NCBI GenBank assembly: GCA_022843145.1
Contig: JALHOF010000002.1
Coordinates: 186,001-250,000 of the forward strand
DNA from: Hyphomicrobium sp.
Lineage (GTDB): Bacteria; Pseudomonadota; Alphaproteobacteria; Rhizobiales; Hyphomicrobiaceae
Reading direction: 5' to 3'
DNA length: 64,000 nt
The translations under genes and the position numbers were made by a program. Under the pieces are notes generated by a model, which had not been told where the DNA came from, searched no databases, and saw only the letters and a list, made by a program, of their open reading frames with translations. Positions 18,767 to 31,047 of the stretch are shown piece by piece. Positions within the stretch are counted from its first letter, which is position 1; each line of letters begins with the position of its first letter.

Positions 18767-19986
18767 CTCTTCTGCCTCCTCAAACAAATACTGATCCGGA
18801 ACAGGCTGCATCTCTGGCGGGGACGATGGCCGGGGGGAGGCAAGCACACCCAATGCTCTGGCATCACGACGCGAAACCGTGAACTGTGATGCCTTGAGGG
18901 GACTGTTGTCGCACATCAAGTGTGCTTGCCAACTGGAGGGAGCGACAGGCAGCCGCTCCGATGGAATGATCATGCGTCAGCCTCGAGGTTTCAGCCCCTG
19001 ATGCTTGCCGACAGGGGATCCGGAACTCTCAACGCGAACCGAGGTCAGTACGGTACTCACGACCTCGCTCAAGGAACGCCACGAACTGGATGGGGACGCC
19101 ACGCGATACTCCTGACATGGTGAATAGAGGGGATGACAACGCGGCACGAAGGCGGATGGGACGCAACTCGGCACCGCCGTACTGGGACGCAACGAGCAGT
19201 ACGCAACGAACGCGGAACAGATACCGGGGACGCAGGAAACGACGGCGACGCGGGACGCGGACAAACGCTACGAATGCAACTGACGCGATCGAAGCGAACC
19301 GGCTTCGGCGGGGTACGCAACGGACGCAAAACAATCCGGCACATTCGTGCGACGAGAACTCACGGAACCCGGCGAGGTTCCGGTACGAAGGGCGGCGAGC
19401 CGCTCGAGGACACGCTTTGACTTATTCCTTAGAGCGGCTCGCTTGAATTTCGAGAGCGAGCCTTTCAGCACGCTCTTAGGAGCCACCAGGCTCGACGCGG
19501 ACACAACGGGACGCAACGAACGCTTACAGGACGCAACAACGCAACTGACGCGACGCTTACTAAAACCAACACGCGGAACCGAACTCGGGATCGGCGAAGA
19601 TGCTGCAGGCGAGACGCCTTCCGTCGAACTCTCCGCTACGCCGGCGTGACGCAAACGCGACAACAACACACACCGCGGGGACATCCGACCGAGAGGCGAC
19701 ACTTCGGGGCGGGGAACCGACGCAAACACCAGCAACCCCTGCCTCCGTACTCGTTACGCCAACGCGACACTCGACTTGGGCAACCCGAACCGCTTTCGCG
19801 ATCACCGGTTCGCTTTGTGTTCCGCGAACGAGTGAGACTTAACAGCCACATCAAGGCAAGAAATTGACGTGCGGGTGTTCCGGCGGAGGTTTTTGGCTAA
19901 AGGGGAGATGAATGCGCCACAGGCTGTGGACAGCCGCTTCGGCGTCAAGTCGATGATGTGGATCAAAACATTGAAATAAATAGATT
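18767..19986. other. Gene-free tract of about 1.2 kb
   Basis: Open frames occur on both strands but none has a ribosome site plus a believable protein. The plus strand between about 19130 and 19780 is T-poor and studded with ACGCAA. A 7-bp inverted repeat (GGCTCGC at 19436 and GCGAGCC ending 19462) could form a stem-loop. The dsbB gene ends at its right edge on the minus strand. Confidence 0.6.
19161..19725 (+). repeat. Cluster of ten ACGCAA motifs
   Basis: ACGCAA, mostly as GACGCAAC, occurs on the plus strand at 19161, 19187, 19201, 19315, 19324, 19511, 19531, 19539, 19649 and 19720. Ten same-strand copies of a hexamer in 565 bp is far above chance. The spacing is irregular, so it is not a tandem array or CRISPR. 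Confidence 0.65.
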
Positions 19987-20517
19987 TTACTGGGCAGTTT
20001 CTGCGGAGGAAAATGCTGCTTTCAAGCTGGTGACAAAAAGTATGAGGGAGGTGACGGCGTTCCAGCCGGCCAGGGAGAGGCCCAGCACGACCAACGCCGG
20101 CTCGTCACAGCGGACAACCTTTGCCTTGGCCAGTTCACCCAGCAGATTACCAGCTTGGCCGGTGATCGCCGTGGCGGCTCCCGCGCAGGTGTCGGGCCCA
20201 GGCCAGAATTTCCACTCCGCGCCGGCATGATAGACGCCGAGGCCCGCATTCAACAGGAATGCGAGACCGACCGTGAAGAACAGCAGCGCCGCGAGGCGAC
20301 CGTGATCGGCGCTGACCAGCACGAGTGCAAGGAACAGAAGCGGGATTGCCACATAGTAGGCGGTGCGCTGCTCGAGGCAGAGCGGACAGGGTGCAATGCC
20401 GCCAATGTACTGGATCGCGAGAGCGGCGCCGATGGCGACGAGCGCGACGGCGAGCGTCAAGCCGCCGAGCTTATACGCGGTCGATGCGGTCGCGTTTCGA
20501 ATGCCGACGACGCTCAT
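19987..20517 (-). CDS. dsbB: Disulfide bond formation protein B
   Basis: Inner-membrane quinone reductase that reoxidises DsbA. The 176-residue product has four transmembrane helices. The first periplasmic Cys pair is in IGGIAPCPLCLEQRTAYY (CPLC) and the second pair (DTCAGAA and VVRCDEP) is in the second periplasmic loop, as in DsbB/DsbI. No dsbA is adjacent. It is followed on the same strand by yqaA 64 bp upstream. Confidence 0.92.
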   Translation of the reverse strand: MSVVGIRNATASTAYKLGGLTLAVALVAIGAALAIQYIGGIAPCPLCLEQRTAYYVAIPLLFLALVLVSADHGRLAALLFFTVGLAFLLNAGLGVYHAGAEWKFWPGPDTCAGAATAITGQAGNLLGELAKAKVVRCDEPALVVLGLSLAGWNAVTSLILFVTSLKAAFSSAETAQ

Positions 20518-20581
20518 GGCACTTTCCTCTCACGCAAACACCGTTCTGGCCGCCAGGTATCGCGGCAGCGAGCATATCCAA

Positions 20582-21193
20582 TCAACACAGCGATAGAGCA
20601 CCCGAATTCGAGAGCATCTTGGCGCCGAAGTAGAGTGCGACCAGCACGACGGCAACGGCGCCCGCGACCAGCGCGAGGCGGCGCTCGACAAAGTCCTTGA
20701 TCGCCTCTCCATACGTCTTGAGCGCCCAGGCCAAGGCGAAGAAGCGCGCGCCGCGCGCGACGATGCAGGAAACGATGAAGAACACGAGGCCGACATTGAC
20801 CACGCCAGCCAGGATGGTCACGACCTTGATCGGCGGCAGATGCGACAGCCCCGACGTGACGAGCATGAGCATCGTCGTTTCGCGTCCGGCGCAGACTTTC
20901 AGTCGCTCGAAGTCGTCGAGCTTACCGTACATTTCGAGCACGGGCGCGGCCAACGCCTCGAAGGCATACGCCCCGAGCAAATACCCGGCGATGCCGCCGA
21001 GCGTGGAGGCAACGGTGGCCACGAGAGCATAGCGGTAGGCGCGGTCTGGACGCGACAGCACCATCGGCGCGAACAAAACGTCGGCCGGGATTAAGAACAC
21101 CGAGCTTTCGATGAACGCGATGACGGCGAGCCAGACCTCCGCGGATTTGCGGCCGGCCAGCGACAGGGTCCAATCGTAGAGGCGCTTGATCAT
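20582..21193 (-). CDS. yqaA: DedA/SNARE-associated family membrane protein YqaA
   Basis: 203-residue integral membrane protein of the VTT/DedA superfamily. It shows WLAVIAFIESSVFLIPADVLFAPMVL, GGIAGYLLGAYAFEALAAPVLEMYG and LSHLPPIKVVTILAGVVNVGLVFFIV, then a C-terminal helix. Members contribute to membrane homeostasis and lipid movement. The exact role of YqaA is not established. Confidence 0.85.
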   Translation of the reverse strand: MIKRLYDWTLSLAGRKSAEVWLAVIAFIESSVFLIPADVLFAPMVLSRPDRAYRYALVATVASTLGGIAGYLLGAYAFEALAAPVLEMYGKLDDFERLKVCAGRETTMLMLVTSGLSHLPPIKVVTILAGVVNVGLVFFIVSCIVARGARFFALAWALKTYGEAIKDFVERRLALVAGAVAVVLVALYFGAKMLSNSGALSLC

Positions 21194-21309
21194 GGCGAGG
21201 GAATAAGGGGGGGACGGTTAAAAGTCCATGGACAGGGCGGCGCAGGACTGTTGCGGGCTTGAGGAAAGCGGCGCGGCGAGAACAATTGGATGACTGGGGC
21301 GCGCTCGGA

Positions 21310-22731
21310 TCAACTGTGCTTTTGAAGGATCTCGCCGGGTTCGAACGATTTCGACAGCCGGCGCACGATCTCGTTCAACACGAAGCGGCCGCCTGCGGTC
21401 GCGCGGATGATGGAAGAGCCAGAGGCCGGCGCCGAGTTCGATGTCACGTCGGACCACTCGCCGCCCGCAACGCTTGCGGGGCCGATGCCGGGAGCGAGAC
21501 ACGCGGCGATCTCATCGGTGACAATTGGCGCGGGCGCCGCACGATCGACGAACTCGACAAAACCCATGCCGACGAGATCGGAGATTTCGGCGGAGGACGG
21601 ACGGACACCGCCGACCGCGGCAAGACGGTCGAGATCGAGCCCCTCGGTAAGCCGCAGCCCCATCAGCAGCATCTCGTCGGCTTCCTCGGTCCGCGAGAGC
21701 GGGGTCGTCTCGACGCGGCCGTGGCCCTGTCGCTCGACGAGTTCGGCCCAGCGCTCGGGATTTTTCTCCGCGACGGTGGCGTGCCGCGTGCCGTCGAGGA
21801 AGATCCGGCCGTGCGCGCCGGGACCGACGCCGACGTAGCCGCCATAACGCCAATAAATCAGGTTGTGGCGGCTCTCCTGACCGGGCCGGGCATGGTTGGA
21901 GATTTCATAGGCGGGCAACCCGGCCGCTGACGTCATCTCCTGCGTCAGGGCATAGAGCGCGAGTGCCGCGTCTGGATCGGGAATGACGAGCTTGCCCGCG
22001 GCGTGGAGCGCAGCGAACGGCGTCTCGGGCTCTATCGTGAGCTGATAGAGCGAGAGATGATCGCCGGCGAGCTCGAGCGCGGCCCGCAGCTCGGCTTCCC
22101 ATGCCGGCGGCGTCTGGCCAGGACGCGCATAGATGAGATCGAAGGTGTAACGATCGAAGTTGCGGCGCGCGATGTCGATTGCGGTGCGGGCCTCGGCGGC
22201 GGAGTGCAAGCGGCCGAGGCGGCGCAGCTCGTCGTCGTGGAGAGACTGCACGCCGAGCGAGACGCGATTGACGCCAGCGGAGCGATAACCGCGGAAGCGC
22301 TTGGCTTCGACACTCGACGGATTGGCTTCGAGCGTGATTTCGGCGTCGAGCGCGAGCGGCCACAGCGCGGAAATGCGATCGAGGATGGCTGCGACCGTGC
22401 GCGGCGCCATCAACGACGGCGTACCGCCGCCGAAGAACACGGACGTGACGATGCGGCGGGTATCACGATGCAGCGGCGAGCCGACGCGCGCGGCGGTGTC
22501 GTCGAGCTCGGCGAGGAAGGCGCGGAGGAACCGGTCCTCGTCGACGCCGCCGTGCCGGACATGGGAATTGAAATCGCAATAGGGGCACTTCTGGGCGCAG
22601 AAGGGCCAGTGCACGTAAATGCCGAAGCCCGGCTCCGACGCACCTTTGAAAGGCCTGTCGCCGGGACGACCGCCTGCGAGACGACGATCTCCGGAACGAC
22701 GGTCTCCGGGAGTTTGTGCGATTGCTGACAT
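21310..22731 (-). CDS. hemW: Radical SAM heme chaperone HemW
   Basis: Radical SAM protein related to oxygen-independent coproporphyrinogen oxidase but acting as a heme-transfer chaperone. The 473-residue product has the cluster motif CAQKCPYCDFNSH (CxxxCxxC, about residues 45-55), FFGGGTPSLM, ITLEANPSS and the GVNRVSLGVQSL block. It carries a Pro/Gly/Arg-rich 35-residue N-terminal extension. It starts four bases after the rdgB stop, so it belongs to the rph-VOC-rdgB-hemW run. The C-terminus after residue 400 is longer than usual (family about 380-400). Confidence 0.9.
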   Translation of the reverse strand: MSAIAQTPGDRRSGDRRLAGGRPGDRPFKGASEPGFGIYVHWPFCAQKCPYCDFNSHVRHGGVDEDRFLRAFLAELDDTAARVGSPLHRDTRRIVTSVFFGGGTPSLMAPRTVAAILDRISALWPLALDAEITLEANPSSVEAKRFRGYRSAGVNRVSLGVQSLHDDELRRLGRLHSAAEARTAIDIARRNFDRYTFDLIYARPGQTPPAWEAELRAALELAGDHLSLYQLTIEPETPFAALHAAGKLVIPDPDAALALYALTQEMTSAAGLPAYEISNHARPGQESRHNLIYWRYGGYVGVGPGAHGRIFLDGTRHATVAEKNPERWAELVERQGHGRVETTPLSRTEEADEMLLMGLRLTEGLDLDRLAAVGGVRPSSAEISDLVGMGFVEFVDRAAPAPIVTDEIAACLAPGIGPASVAGGEWSDVTSNSAPASGSSIIRATAGGRFVLNEIVRRLSKSFEPGEILQKHS

Positions 22732-22735
22732 GCCT

Positions 22736-23635
22736 CTACTTGTACAGTCTCGCGGCAAGAAGCGCCTTGGCGATCGTTCGCCAGACCGGCCCATTGTCGA
22801 AATGGGTGTCGCGCGTGACGGTTTCCAGGGCCTCGAGAAAGCGCGGCAGCGTTGCGCCGGAGCCGTCTGCCGGATGCGCGGCAACGTCGTCGCGGAGACT
22901 TGAGACGAACGCGGCGAGTTCAGCCTGCGTCGAGATGTTGGCGGCAGCGGCGGCGAGGCCTGCCTTGTCGCGCACGGCATTGGGCGGCGCGTCGATGACC
23001 TCGAGCCCATCGAGGCAGCCGGCTTTGAAGGCGGCGAAAGCGCGCGTGCGATGCGAGTCGGCGTACTTTTTTCTAGGCTCCATCTCGCCATAGGTCTCGG
23101 AAGCGCCGTCAGGCTGGAACATCGGATCGTAGCCGAAACCGTTGCCGCCGCGCGCGGGCCAGACGAGCTGGCCGTGCACCTTGCCTTCGAAGAGCTGCGT
23201 TTCGCCGTCGGGCCAGGCGAGGCAAAGGACGGAGATGAAGTTGGCGCGCGGACCGCCGACGGACGGGTCGGTCGCGGTCCAGCCGTCGCGGCGGCCGATC
23301 TCCTCGGCGACTTTCTCCATCGCCAGTCCGAAATCCTTGGTCGGTCCCGCCCAGCGCGCGGAGAAAATTCCGGGCGCGCCGCCCAGGCAATCGACTTCCA
23401 GGCCGGAGTCGTCGGCGAGCGCGGGGAGGCCCGACGCGGTCGCGGCGGCGAGCGCCTTCAGACGGGCATTGCCGGCGAAGGTCGACTCGGTTTCGTCGGG
23501 CTCGGGAAGGCCCAGATCAGCGGCGGACACGGCGTCGAGACCATGCGGCGCGATGAGCTGGTGGATTTCCCAGACCTTGCCCTTGTTGTGGCTGGCGACG
23601 ACGAGCCGCGTGCCGGGCTGCAACCTTTGCGTCAT
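22736..23635 (-). CDS. rdgB: XTP/dITP pyrophosphatase with C-terminal extension
   Basis: House-cleaning nucleotidase (Ham1 family) that hydrolyses non-canonical purine NTPs. Core motifs are [60 protein letters not shown] and HRTRAFAAF. The family is about 200 residues and ends soon after the last motif, but this product has 299. The extra ~85 residues (from about 215) form an Ala-rich helical domain ending [14 protein letters not shown]. The start ATG overlaps the VOC stop by four bases (ATGA). Confidence 0.9.
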   Translation of the reverse strand: MTQRLQPGTRLVVASHNKGKVWEIHQLIAPHGLDAVSAADLGLPEPDETESTFAGNARLKALAAATASGLPALADDSGLEVDCLGGAPGIFSARWAGPTKDFGLAMEKVAEEIGRRDGWTATDPSVGGPRANFISVLCLAWPDGETQLFEGKVHGQLVWPARGGNGFGYDPMFQPDGASETYGEMEPRKKYADSHRTRAFAAFKAGCLDGLEVIDAPPNAVRDKAGLAAAAANISTQAELAAFVSSLRDDVAAHPADGSGATLPRFLEALETVTRDTHFDNGPVWRTIAKALLAARLYK

Positions 23636-24075
23636 GTCGTGATCCCCCAGATGCGCGGCTCGGCGAACTCGAGCAAGTTGCCGGCGGGATCGCGGAAGTA
23701 GATTGAACGGCCTCCAGGCGCGCCATCGGGGGCACCATCGGCGACGGGCCAGCGGATATCGGCCTCGATGGCCACACTCCAGCGGGCAAGCCGGGCGGCC
23801 CAGGCGTCGATCTCTTCGGCCGTTGCGGCAAAGCAGGCATGACCCGCGCCGTGCGCGCCGTGCGGGGGGACCGGCAGCCGGGCATCGGGCGATGGCGACA
23901 CGGCCGTCTCGTCCGGATTGAAGATGAGCAGCATCTGCGATCCGATCCTGTAGAACACATGACGGCCGGGCGCGCGCGTCTGCGGCTCAAGGCCGAGGAC
24001 GTCGCGATAGAACGCTTCGGCGGCGTCGAGGTCGGCCGCGTAGAGGATCGTTTCGAGGATTCGATCCGGACGCAT
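23632..24075 (-). CDS. VOC (glyoxalase/bleomycin-resistance fold) protein
   Basis: 147 residues with paired beta-alpha-beta-beta-beta units: [27 protein letters not shown] at the N-terminus and [17 protein letters not shown] at the C-terminus, the usual metal-binding Glu. The reaction cannot be assigned. It is translationally coupled to rdgB and sits 10 bp downstream of rph. Confidence 0.85.
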   Translation of the reverse strand: MRPDRILETILYAADLDAAEAFYRDVLGLEPQTRAPGRHVFYRIGSQMLLIFNPDETAVSPSPDARLPVPPHGAHGAGHACFAATAEEIDAWAARLARWSVAIEADIRWPVADGAPDGAPGGRSIYFRDPAGNLLEFAEPRIWGITT

Positions 24076-24085
24076 GCCGCGTGAC

Positions 24086-24799
<714 letters not shown>

Positions 24800-24987
24800 G
24801 GGCCGTCTGTGTCCTGATATCGGAGGCGGGTGAAAGGCTTGGTCTGGCGACCATCGAAGCGTATGTGAGAGGTCAGGCGTCGGCAACCGGGCTGCGGCGC
24901 CTGGATAGGCCGGGGCCCGTTTGACGCCATGGGGCGGTATTTCCTACTTTTCCAGCAACGGCAAGTGCAAAGGGCGGCGCATCGACG

Positions 24988-26043
24988 ATGAGGGATCTCA
25001 CAGACCTCGCCAAGCTCAACGAGCGGTCGCGGACCATTCTGCGGCAGATCGTGGAAAGCTACCTCGCGACGGGAGAGCCGGTCGGATCGCGCAATCTGGC
25101 GCGCGTGCTGCCGATGTCGCTGTCGCCGGCGTCGATCCGCAACGTGATGTCGGACCTCGAATTGCTCGGGTTGATCCATGCGCCGCACACCTCCGCCGGG
25201 CGGCTGCCGACGCAGCAGGGACTGCGGCTATTCGTCGATGGCCTGTTGGAGGTGGGCGATCTCGCCGACGACGAGCGCCGCCAGATCGAGGCACAGATCG
25301 GGATCAAACGCGAGAAGACCGTCGATCAGGTGCTGGCGGAAGCGGGTGAGATGATTTCGGGCCTGTCGCACTGCGCGGGCGTGGTGCTGGCGGAGAAGCA
25401 GGTCGCGCGGCTGAAGCACATCGAGTTCGTGCGGCTCGATCCGCAGCGCGCGCTGGCGGTGCTCGTCGGCGAAGACGGCAGCGTCGAGAACCGTGTCATC
25501 GCCCTGCCCGCGGGTCTGCCGGCGAACGCACTCGTCGAGGCCGCGAACTATCTGAACGCGACGATCGGCGGCTTGACGATCGCAGAGGCGCGAGCGCGCA
25601 TCGAGACAGAATTGACGAGCGCCAAGGCGGAACTCGACGGGTTGACCAAAAAGGTGGTCGAAGCCGGGCTCGCGGAATGGTCGGGCGCACAGGACGACCG
25701 CAAGAGCCTGATCGTGCGGGGACAGGCCAACCTGCTGAAGGATGTGACGGTGGCCGAGGATCTCGACCGCATTCGTCAGCTGTTCGGCGACCTGGAGGAA
25801 AAGCGCGAATTGGTGCAGCTATTGGGCGCATCGGAAAACGCGCAGGGCGTCCGCATTTTCATCGGCTCGGAGAACAAGCTGTTCTCGTTGTCCGGCTCGT
25901 CGCTGATCGTGTCGCCGTTCCACGACCAGAGCCGGAAGGTGGTCGGCGTGCTCGGCGTGATCGGTCCGACGCGGCTGAATTATGCGCGCATCATTCCGAT
26001 GGTCGACTATACCGCGAAGCTGGTCGGCCGACTGCTGACTTGA
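24988..26043 (+). CDS. hrcA: Heat-inducible transcription repressor
   Basis: Repressor that binds CIRCE operators (classically in front of groESL) and is stabilised by GroEL. The 351-residue product has the N-terminal winged helix ([54 protein letters not shown]) and the C-terminal block [29 protein letters not shown] see no CIRCE inverted repeat (TTAGCACTC-N9-GAGTGCTAA) in front of it or of dnaK in this window. The target is therefore probably elsewhere. First gene of the hrcA-grpE-dnaK-dnaJ series. Confidence 0.95.
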   Translation: MRDLTDLAKLNERSRTILRQIVESYLATGEPVGSRNLARVLPMSLSPASIRNVMSDLELLGLIHAPHTSAGRLPTQQGLRLFVDGLLEVGDLADDERRQIEAQIGIKREKTVDQVLAEAGEMISGLSHCAGVVLAEKQVARLKHIEFVRLDPQRALAVLVGEDGSVENRVIALPAGLPANALVEAANYLNATIGGLTIAEARARIETELTSAKAELDGLTKKVVEAGLAEWSGAQDDRKSLIVRGQANLLKDVTVAEDLDRIRQLFGDLEEKRELVQLLGASENAQGVRIFIGSENKLFSLSGSSLIVSPFHDQSRKVVGVLGVIGPTRLNYARIIPMVDYTAKLVGRLLT

Positions 26044-26131
26044 TTTTTCGACATCTTCGGCCGATATCGGCCGCATTGCCCTTGCCCAATGGCCGGAGCC
26101 ACGGCGAGCTGATTGCCAACCGTCTGGAGAC

Positions 26132-26935
26132 ATGATGAACGACGAGAAGAAGGGTCCGGACGCAGACGCCGAGGCCGCGGCGGCTGCCGCCGGGAGAAAG
26201 ACGAGTGCGGGCGAGCCGCGTCCGGCCAACGGAGCCGGAGACACACCCCAAGGCACCACGGGCCAAGGCACGACGGGCCAAAGCACGACTGGCGCCGAGC
26301 CGCGGCCAGATGCCGCGCAGCTCGAGGCGATCATCAAGGCCCTGCAGGACGAGATCGGCACGCACGCCGACGCCAATCTCCGGATGCGCGCCGAAATGGA
26401 AAACCTGCGCAAAAGGTTCGAACGCGAGAAGGCGGATACCGCGAAGTACGCGATCACCAAGTTCGCCCAGGACGTGGTCAACGTCGGCGACAACTTCCAG
26501 CGCGCGATCTCGGCGGTGCCGCCGGGCGCGGCTGACCAGGATCAGGCGCTTCGGAGCTTCCTCGACGGCATCCTCCTGGCCGAGCGCGAGTTTATCAATG
26601 TGCTCGAACGGCATGGCGTCGTCAGGCTCGACCCCAAGGGCGAGCCGTTCAATCCCAAAATTCATAACGCCGTCATGGAGCAGGAGAACCGCGACGTCGC
26701 GGCGGGGACCGTGCTGCAGGTCTTCCAGGCCGGCTATATGATCGAGGATCGGTGCCTCAAACCGGCGCTGGTCGTCGTCTCGCGCGGCGGCGTAAAGCCC
26801 GCCAAGCCGATGGCGGACGCCGGGGCAGATCGACCGAAGGCGGCCGATCAGTCCGACGCGACCGGAGCAGGCGACAAACCGTCCAACGAAAACGGCGGCA
26901 GCCGGCGCGAAGAGGGGCCGTCCGAAGGGCTGTGA
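26132..26935 (+). CDS. grpE: Nucleotide exchange factor GrpE
   Basis: Releases ADP from DnaK. 267 residues, longer than the usual ~200. There is a ~60-residue low-complexity N-terminus with repeats of GTTGQ, then the coiled coil (LEAIIKALQDEIGTHADANLRMRAEMENLRKRFEREK), then the beta-domain (GVVRLDPKGEPFNPKIHNAVMEQ, GYMIEDRCLKPALVVVSRG). It ends in a polar Asp/Lys-rich tail. GGAG precedes the start. It follows hrcA by 88 bp and precedes dnaK by 195 bp. Confidence 0.95.
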   Translation: MMNDEKKGPDADAEAAAAAAGRKTSAGEPRPANGAGDTPQGTTGQGTTGQSTTGAEPRPDAAQLEAIIKALQDEIGTHADANLRMRAEMENLRKRFEREKADTAKYAITKFAQDVVNVGDNFQRAISAVPPGAADQDQALRSFLDGILLAEREFINVLERHGVVRLDPKGEPFNPKIHNAVMEQENRDVAAGTVLQVFQAGYMIEDRCLKPALVVVSRGGVKPAKPMADAGADRPKAADQSDATGAGDKPSNENGGSRREEGPSEGL

Positions 26936-26979
26936 CGACCAGCCGCCAAAATTGATAACAATCCGGTGATCCACGCCCG

Positions 26980-27008
26980 TTGCGACGGGACGACCCGGAC
27001 CTATATAA
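26980..27008 (+). promoter_or_regulatory. Candidate heat-shock (RpoH) promoter of dnaK
   Basis: TTGCGAC at 26980-26986 and CCTATATAA at 27000-27008, separated by 13 bases, resemble the alphaproteobacterial sigma-32 pattern (CTTG ... CCTATAT). It lies about 120 bp upstream of the dnaK ATG, after grpE. The leader that follows contains a small hairpin (GAACCC ATGAC GGGTTC). Confidence 0.5.
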
Positions 27009-27130
27009 CCGTCGGTAACACCACCAACGACTGGGGACCGCAGCGAGCCCCGAACCCATGACGGGTTCGAACTCACCGGGCGCCGAGTATCGGGCCTGAG
27101 CGGTCCGCCGCAACCAAAGGATTGAAAAAT

Positions 27131-29053
<1,923 letters not shown>

Positions 29054-29078
29054 GCTTGATTTATCGAGGTCGCATGTT

Positions 29079-29144
29079 GACCCCCGCCGGACACCAACGG
29101 AACGCGCGCTGAAAAGCGCCGTCCGCAACATCCGAGCGGGGGTC
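29079..29144 (+). promoter_or_regulatory. Nested RNA stem-loop between dnaK and dnaJ
   Basis: Complementary blocks nest in order: GACCCCCGC (29079-29087) with GCGGGGGTC (29136-29144), CGGAC (29088) with GTCCG (ending 29125), and GCGCT-GAAA-AGCGC (29106-29119) at the tip. Such a structure could stabilise the dnaK mRNA 3' end or partly terminate transcription before dnaJ. There is no U tract after it, so it is not a classic terminator. Confidence 0.65.
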
Positions 29145-29211
29145 ACGTGCGTCCGAAGCAGGCGCAGCAGGCCGCCCGTGGCGGCGGTCGAGTGAAACGG
29201 GTTTCCGTCAA

Positions 29212-30357
29212 ATGGCCAAACGAGATTACTACGAGGTCCTCGGTGTTCCGCGGAACGCCAGCGAGCAGGACCTGAAGAACGCCTTCAGGCGGCTCGCAAA
29301 AGATTTTCATCCCGACAAGAACCCCGGCGACACGGCCGCCGAGCAGAAGTTCAAGGAACTCGGAGAGGCGTATGAGGCGCTGAAGGATCCGCAGAAGCGG
29401 GCGGCCTACGACCAGTTCGGCCACGCCGCCTTCGAAGGCGGGCGCGGCGGCGGACAAGGCGGCTTCGGCCCCGACTTCGCGTCTTCCATGTCGGATATTT
29501 TCGACGACCTTTTCGGCGAGTTCATGGGCGGGCGCCGGGGTGGCGGGCAACGCCGCGGTAACGGCCGCGAGCGCGGCGCCGACCTGCGCTACAACATGGA
29601 TGTGACGCTGGCCGACGCCTACGCCGGCAAGAATGCACAGATCCGCGTGCCGACGAGCGTCTCGTGCGAAACTTGCACCGGCAGCGGCGCCAAGGCCGGC
29701 ACAAAGCCAAAGTCGTGTCCGACCTGCGGCGGCATGGGCAAGGTGCGCGCGAGCCAGGGCTTCTTCACGATCGAGCGCGCATGTCCGGCGTGCCAGGGAC
29801 GCGGCGAAGTCATCGACGATCCGTGCCAGTCATGTCAGGGCCAAGGCCGGGTGATGAAGGAGCGGACGCTGTCGGTGAACATTCCGGCCGGCGTCGAGGA
29901 CGGCACCCGCATCCGGCTCGCGGGCGAAGGCGAGGCCGGACATCGCGGCGGACCGGCGGGCGATCTCTACATCTTCCTCTCGGTGAAGCCGCACGAGTTC
30001 TTCCAGCGCGACGGCGCCGACATCTTCTGCAAAGTGCCGATCTCGATGATCACGGCGGCGCTCGGCGGCCAGATCGAGGTGCCGGCGGTCGACGGCAGCG
30101 TCACGCGCGTGCGGGTGCCCGAAGGCACGGAGACTGGCAAACAGTTCCGCCTCAAGGGCAAGGGCATGCCCGTACTGCGCGCCAAGGTGACGGGCGACAT
30201 GTACATCCAGGTCGAAGTCGAAACGCCGAAGAACCTCACCCGCAAGCAGCGCGAACTGCTCGAAGAGTTCGAGAAGGAAAGCCGCAAGGAGACGTCTCCT
30301 GAAAGCCACGGATTCTTCGCGCGCGTAAAGGACTTCTTCGACGGCAAGGGAGGGTGA
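29212..30357 (+). CDS. dnaJ: Chaperone protein DnaJ (Hsp40)
   Basis: Co-chaperone that delivers substrates to DnaK and stimulates its ATPase. 381 residues: J domain with the HPD motif ([10 protein letters not shown], about residue 35), a Gly-rich linker ([11 protein letters not shown]), four zinc repeats ([32 protein letters not shown]), and the C-terminal substrate domains ([23 protein letters not shown]). The length is standard. Confidence 0.97.
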   Translation: MAKRDYYEVLGVPRNASEQDLKNAFRRLAKDFHPDKNPGDTAAEQKFKELGEAYEALKDPQKRAAYDQFGHAAFEGGRGGGQGGFGPDFASSMSDIFDDLFGEFMGGRRGGGQRRGNGRERGADLRYNMDVTLADAYAGKNAQIRVPTSVSCETCTGSGAKAGTKPKSCPTCGGMGKVRASQGFFTIERACPACQGRGEVIDDPCQSCQGQGRVMKERTLSVNIPAGVEDGTRIRLAGEGEAGHRGGPAGDLYIFLSVKPHEFFQRDGADIFCKVPISMITAALGGQIEVPAVDGSVTRVRVPEGTETGKQFRLKGKGMPVLRAKVTGDMYIQVEVETPKNLTRKQRELLEEFEKESRKETSPESHGFFARVKDFFDGKGG

Positions 30358-30364
30358 CGGCGAC

Positions 30365-30955
30365 ATGACCAGCACAGCTCCGCGCATTCTGTTCTTTGCC
30401 GGGTCCGCACGAGAGGGGTCGCACAACAAGCGGCTGGCAAAGCTTGGCGAGCGCATTGCGGACGCCAACGGCATTCCGGCGACGTTCGCCGACCTCGGCG
30501 ATTATCCGATGCCACTCTATGACGGTGACGACGAGGAGCGTTCGGGTCCGCCGGACAATGCCCGCAAGTTCGAAGCGCTGATGCGGGTCCACACCGGTAT
30601 CTTCATCGCGTGCCCCGAATACAATGCGTCGATCACGCCGCTGCTCAAGAACACGCTCGACTGGATCAGCCGCATCCGCAGCCCCGACGGTCAAAAGACC
30701 GACGTCTACAAGACCCGCGTGTTCGCGCTCGGATCGTCGTCGCCCGGCGGCATGGGCGGGCTCAGGTCGTTGAACGCGGTCAGGCCGGTGCTGGAACTCG
30801 GCTTGGGCGCGCTCGTCCTTCCCGACCAATTCGCGGTGCCACGCGCGCACGACGCCTACGACGATCACGGGCACCTCAAGAACAAGGACGCCCAGGAGAG
30901 CTTCAAGGCGCTGATCCAGAAGCTGGCGCGCGCCGCCCACGTGCTGCACGGCTGA
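30365..30955 (+). CDS. NAD(P)H-dependent FMN reductase family protein
   Basis: Flavodoxin-fold reductase of 196 residues. The FMN-phosphate loop is FFAGSAREGSHNKRLAK (GSxRxxSxN) near residue 10 and the second flavin loop is ACPEYNASITPLLKNTLDWISR. The physiological substrate (quinone, azo compound or chromate) cannot be inferred. It starts 7 bp after dnaJ, so it may be co-transcribed with the chaperones. Confidence 0.9.
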   Translation: MTSTAPRILFFAGSAREGSHNKRLAKLGERIADANGIPATFADLGDYPMPLYDGDDEERSGPPDNARKFEALMRVHTGIFIACPEYNASITPLLKNTLDWISRIRSPDGQKTDVYKTRVFALGSSSPGGMGGLRSLNAVRPVLELGLGALVLPDQFAVPRAHDAYDDHGHLKNKDAQESFKALIQKLARAAHVLHG

Positions 30956-30959
30956 AAGT

Positions 30960-31039
30960 AGGTTACAGGAATAAGGTGACAGGTTAGAGGTTTGTCTCCG
31001 CGCACGTCCCTGTCACCCGTCCCTTGCAACATGTAACCT
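30960..31039. repeat. Interrupted palindromic element upstream of pyrF
   Basis: Two pairs of complementary arms nest: AGGTTACA (30960-30967) with TGTAACCT (31032-31039), and GGTGACAGG (30975-30983) with CCTGTCACC (31009-31017). The 80-bp unit fills the FMN reductase-pyrF gap and ends nine bases before the pyrF ATG. It could be an extragenic palindrome or a miniature transposable unit. Only one copy is in this window. Confidence 0.7.
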
Positions 31040-31047
31040 GCCCCGCC

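Noticed and set aside
19000-19867. Several 70-155-codon frames in the 19-kb tract
   Set aside because: No ribosome sites, biased residue content (Arg/Ser/Thr), overlapping on both strands and no domain.
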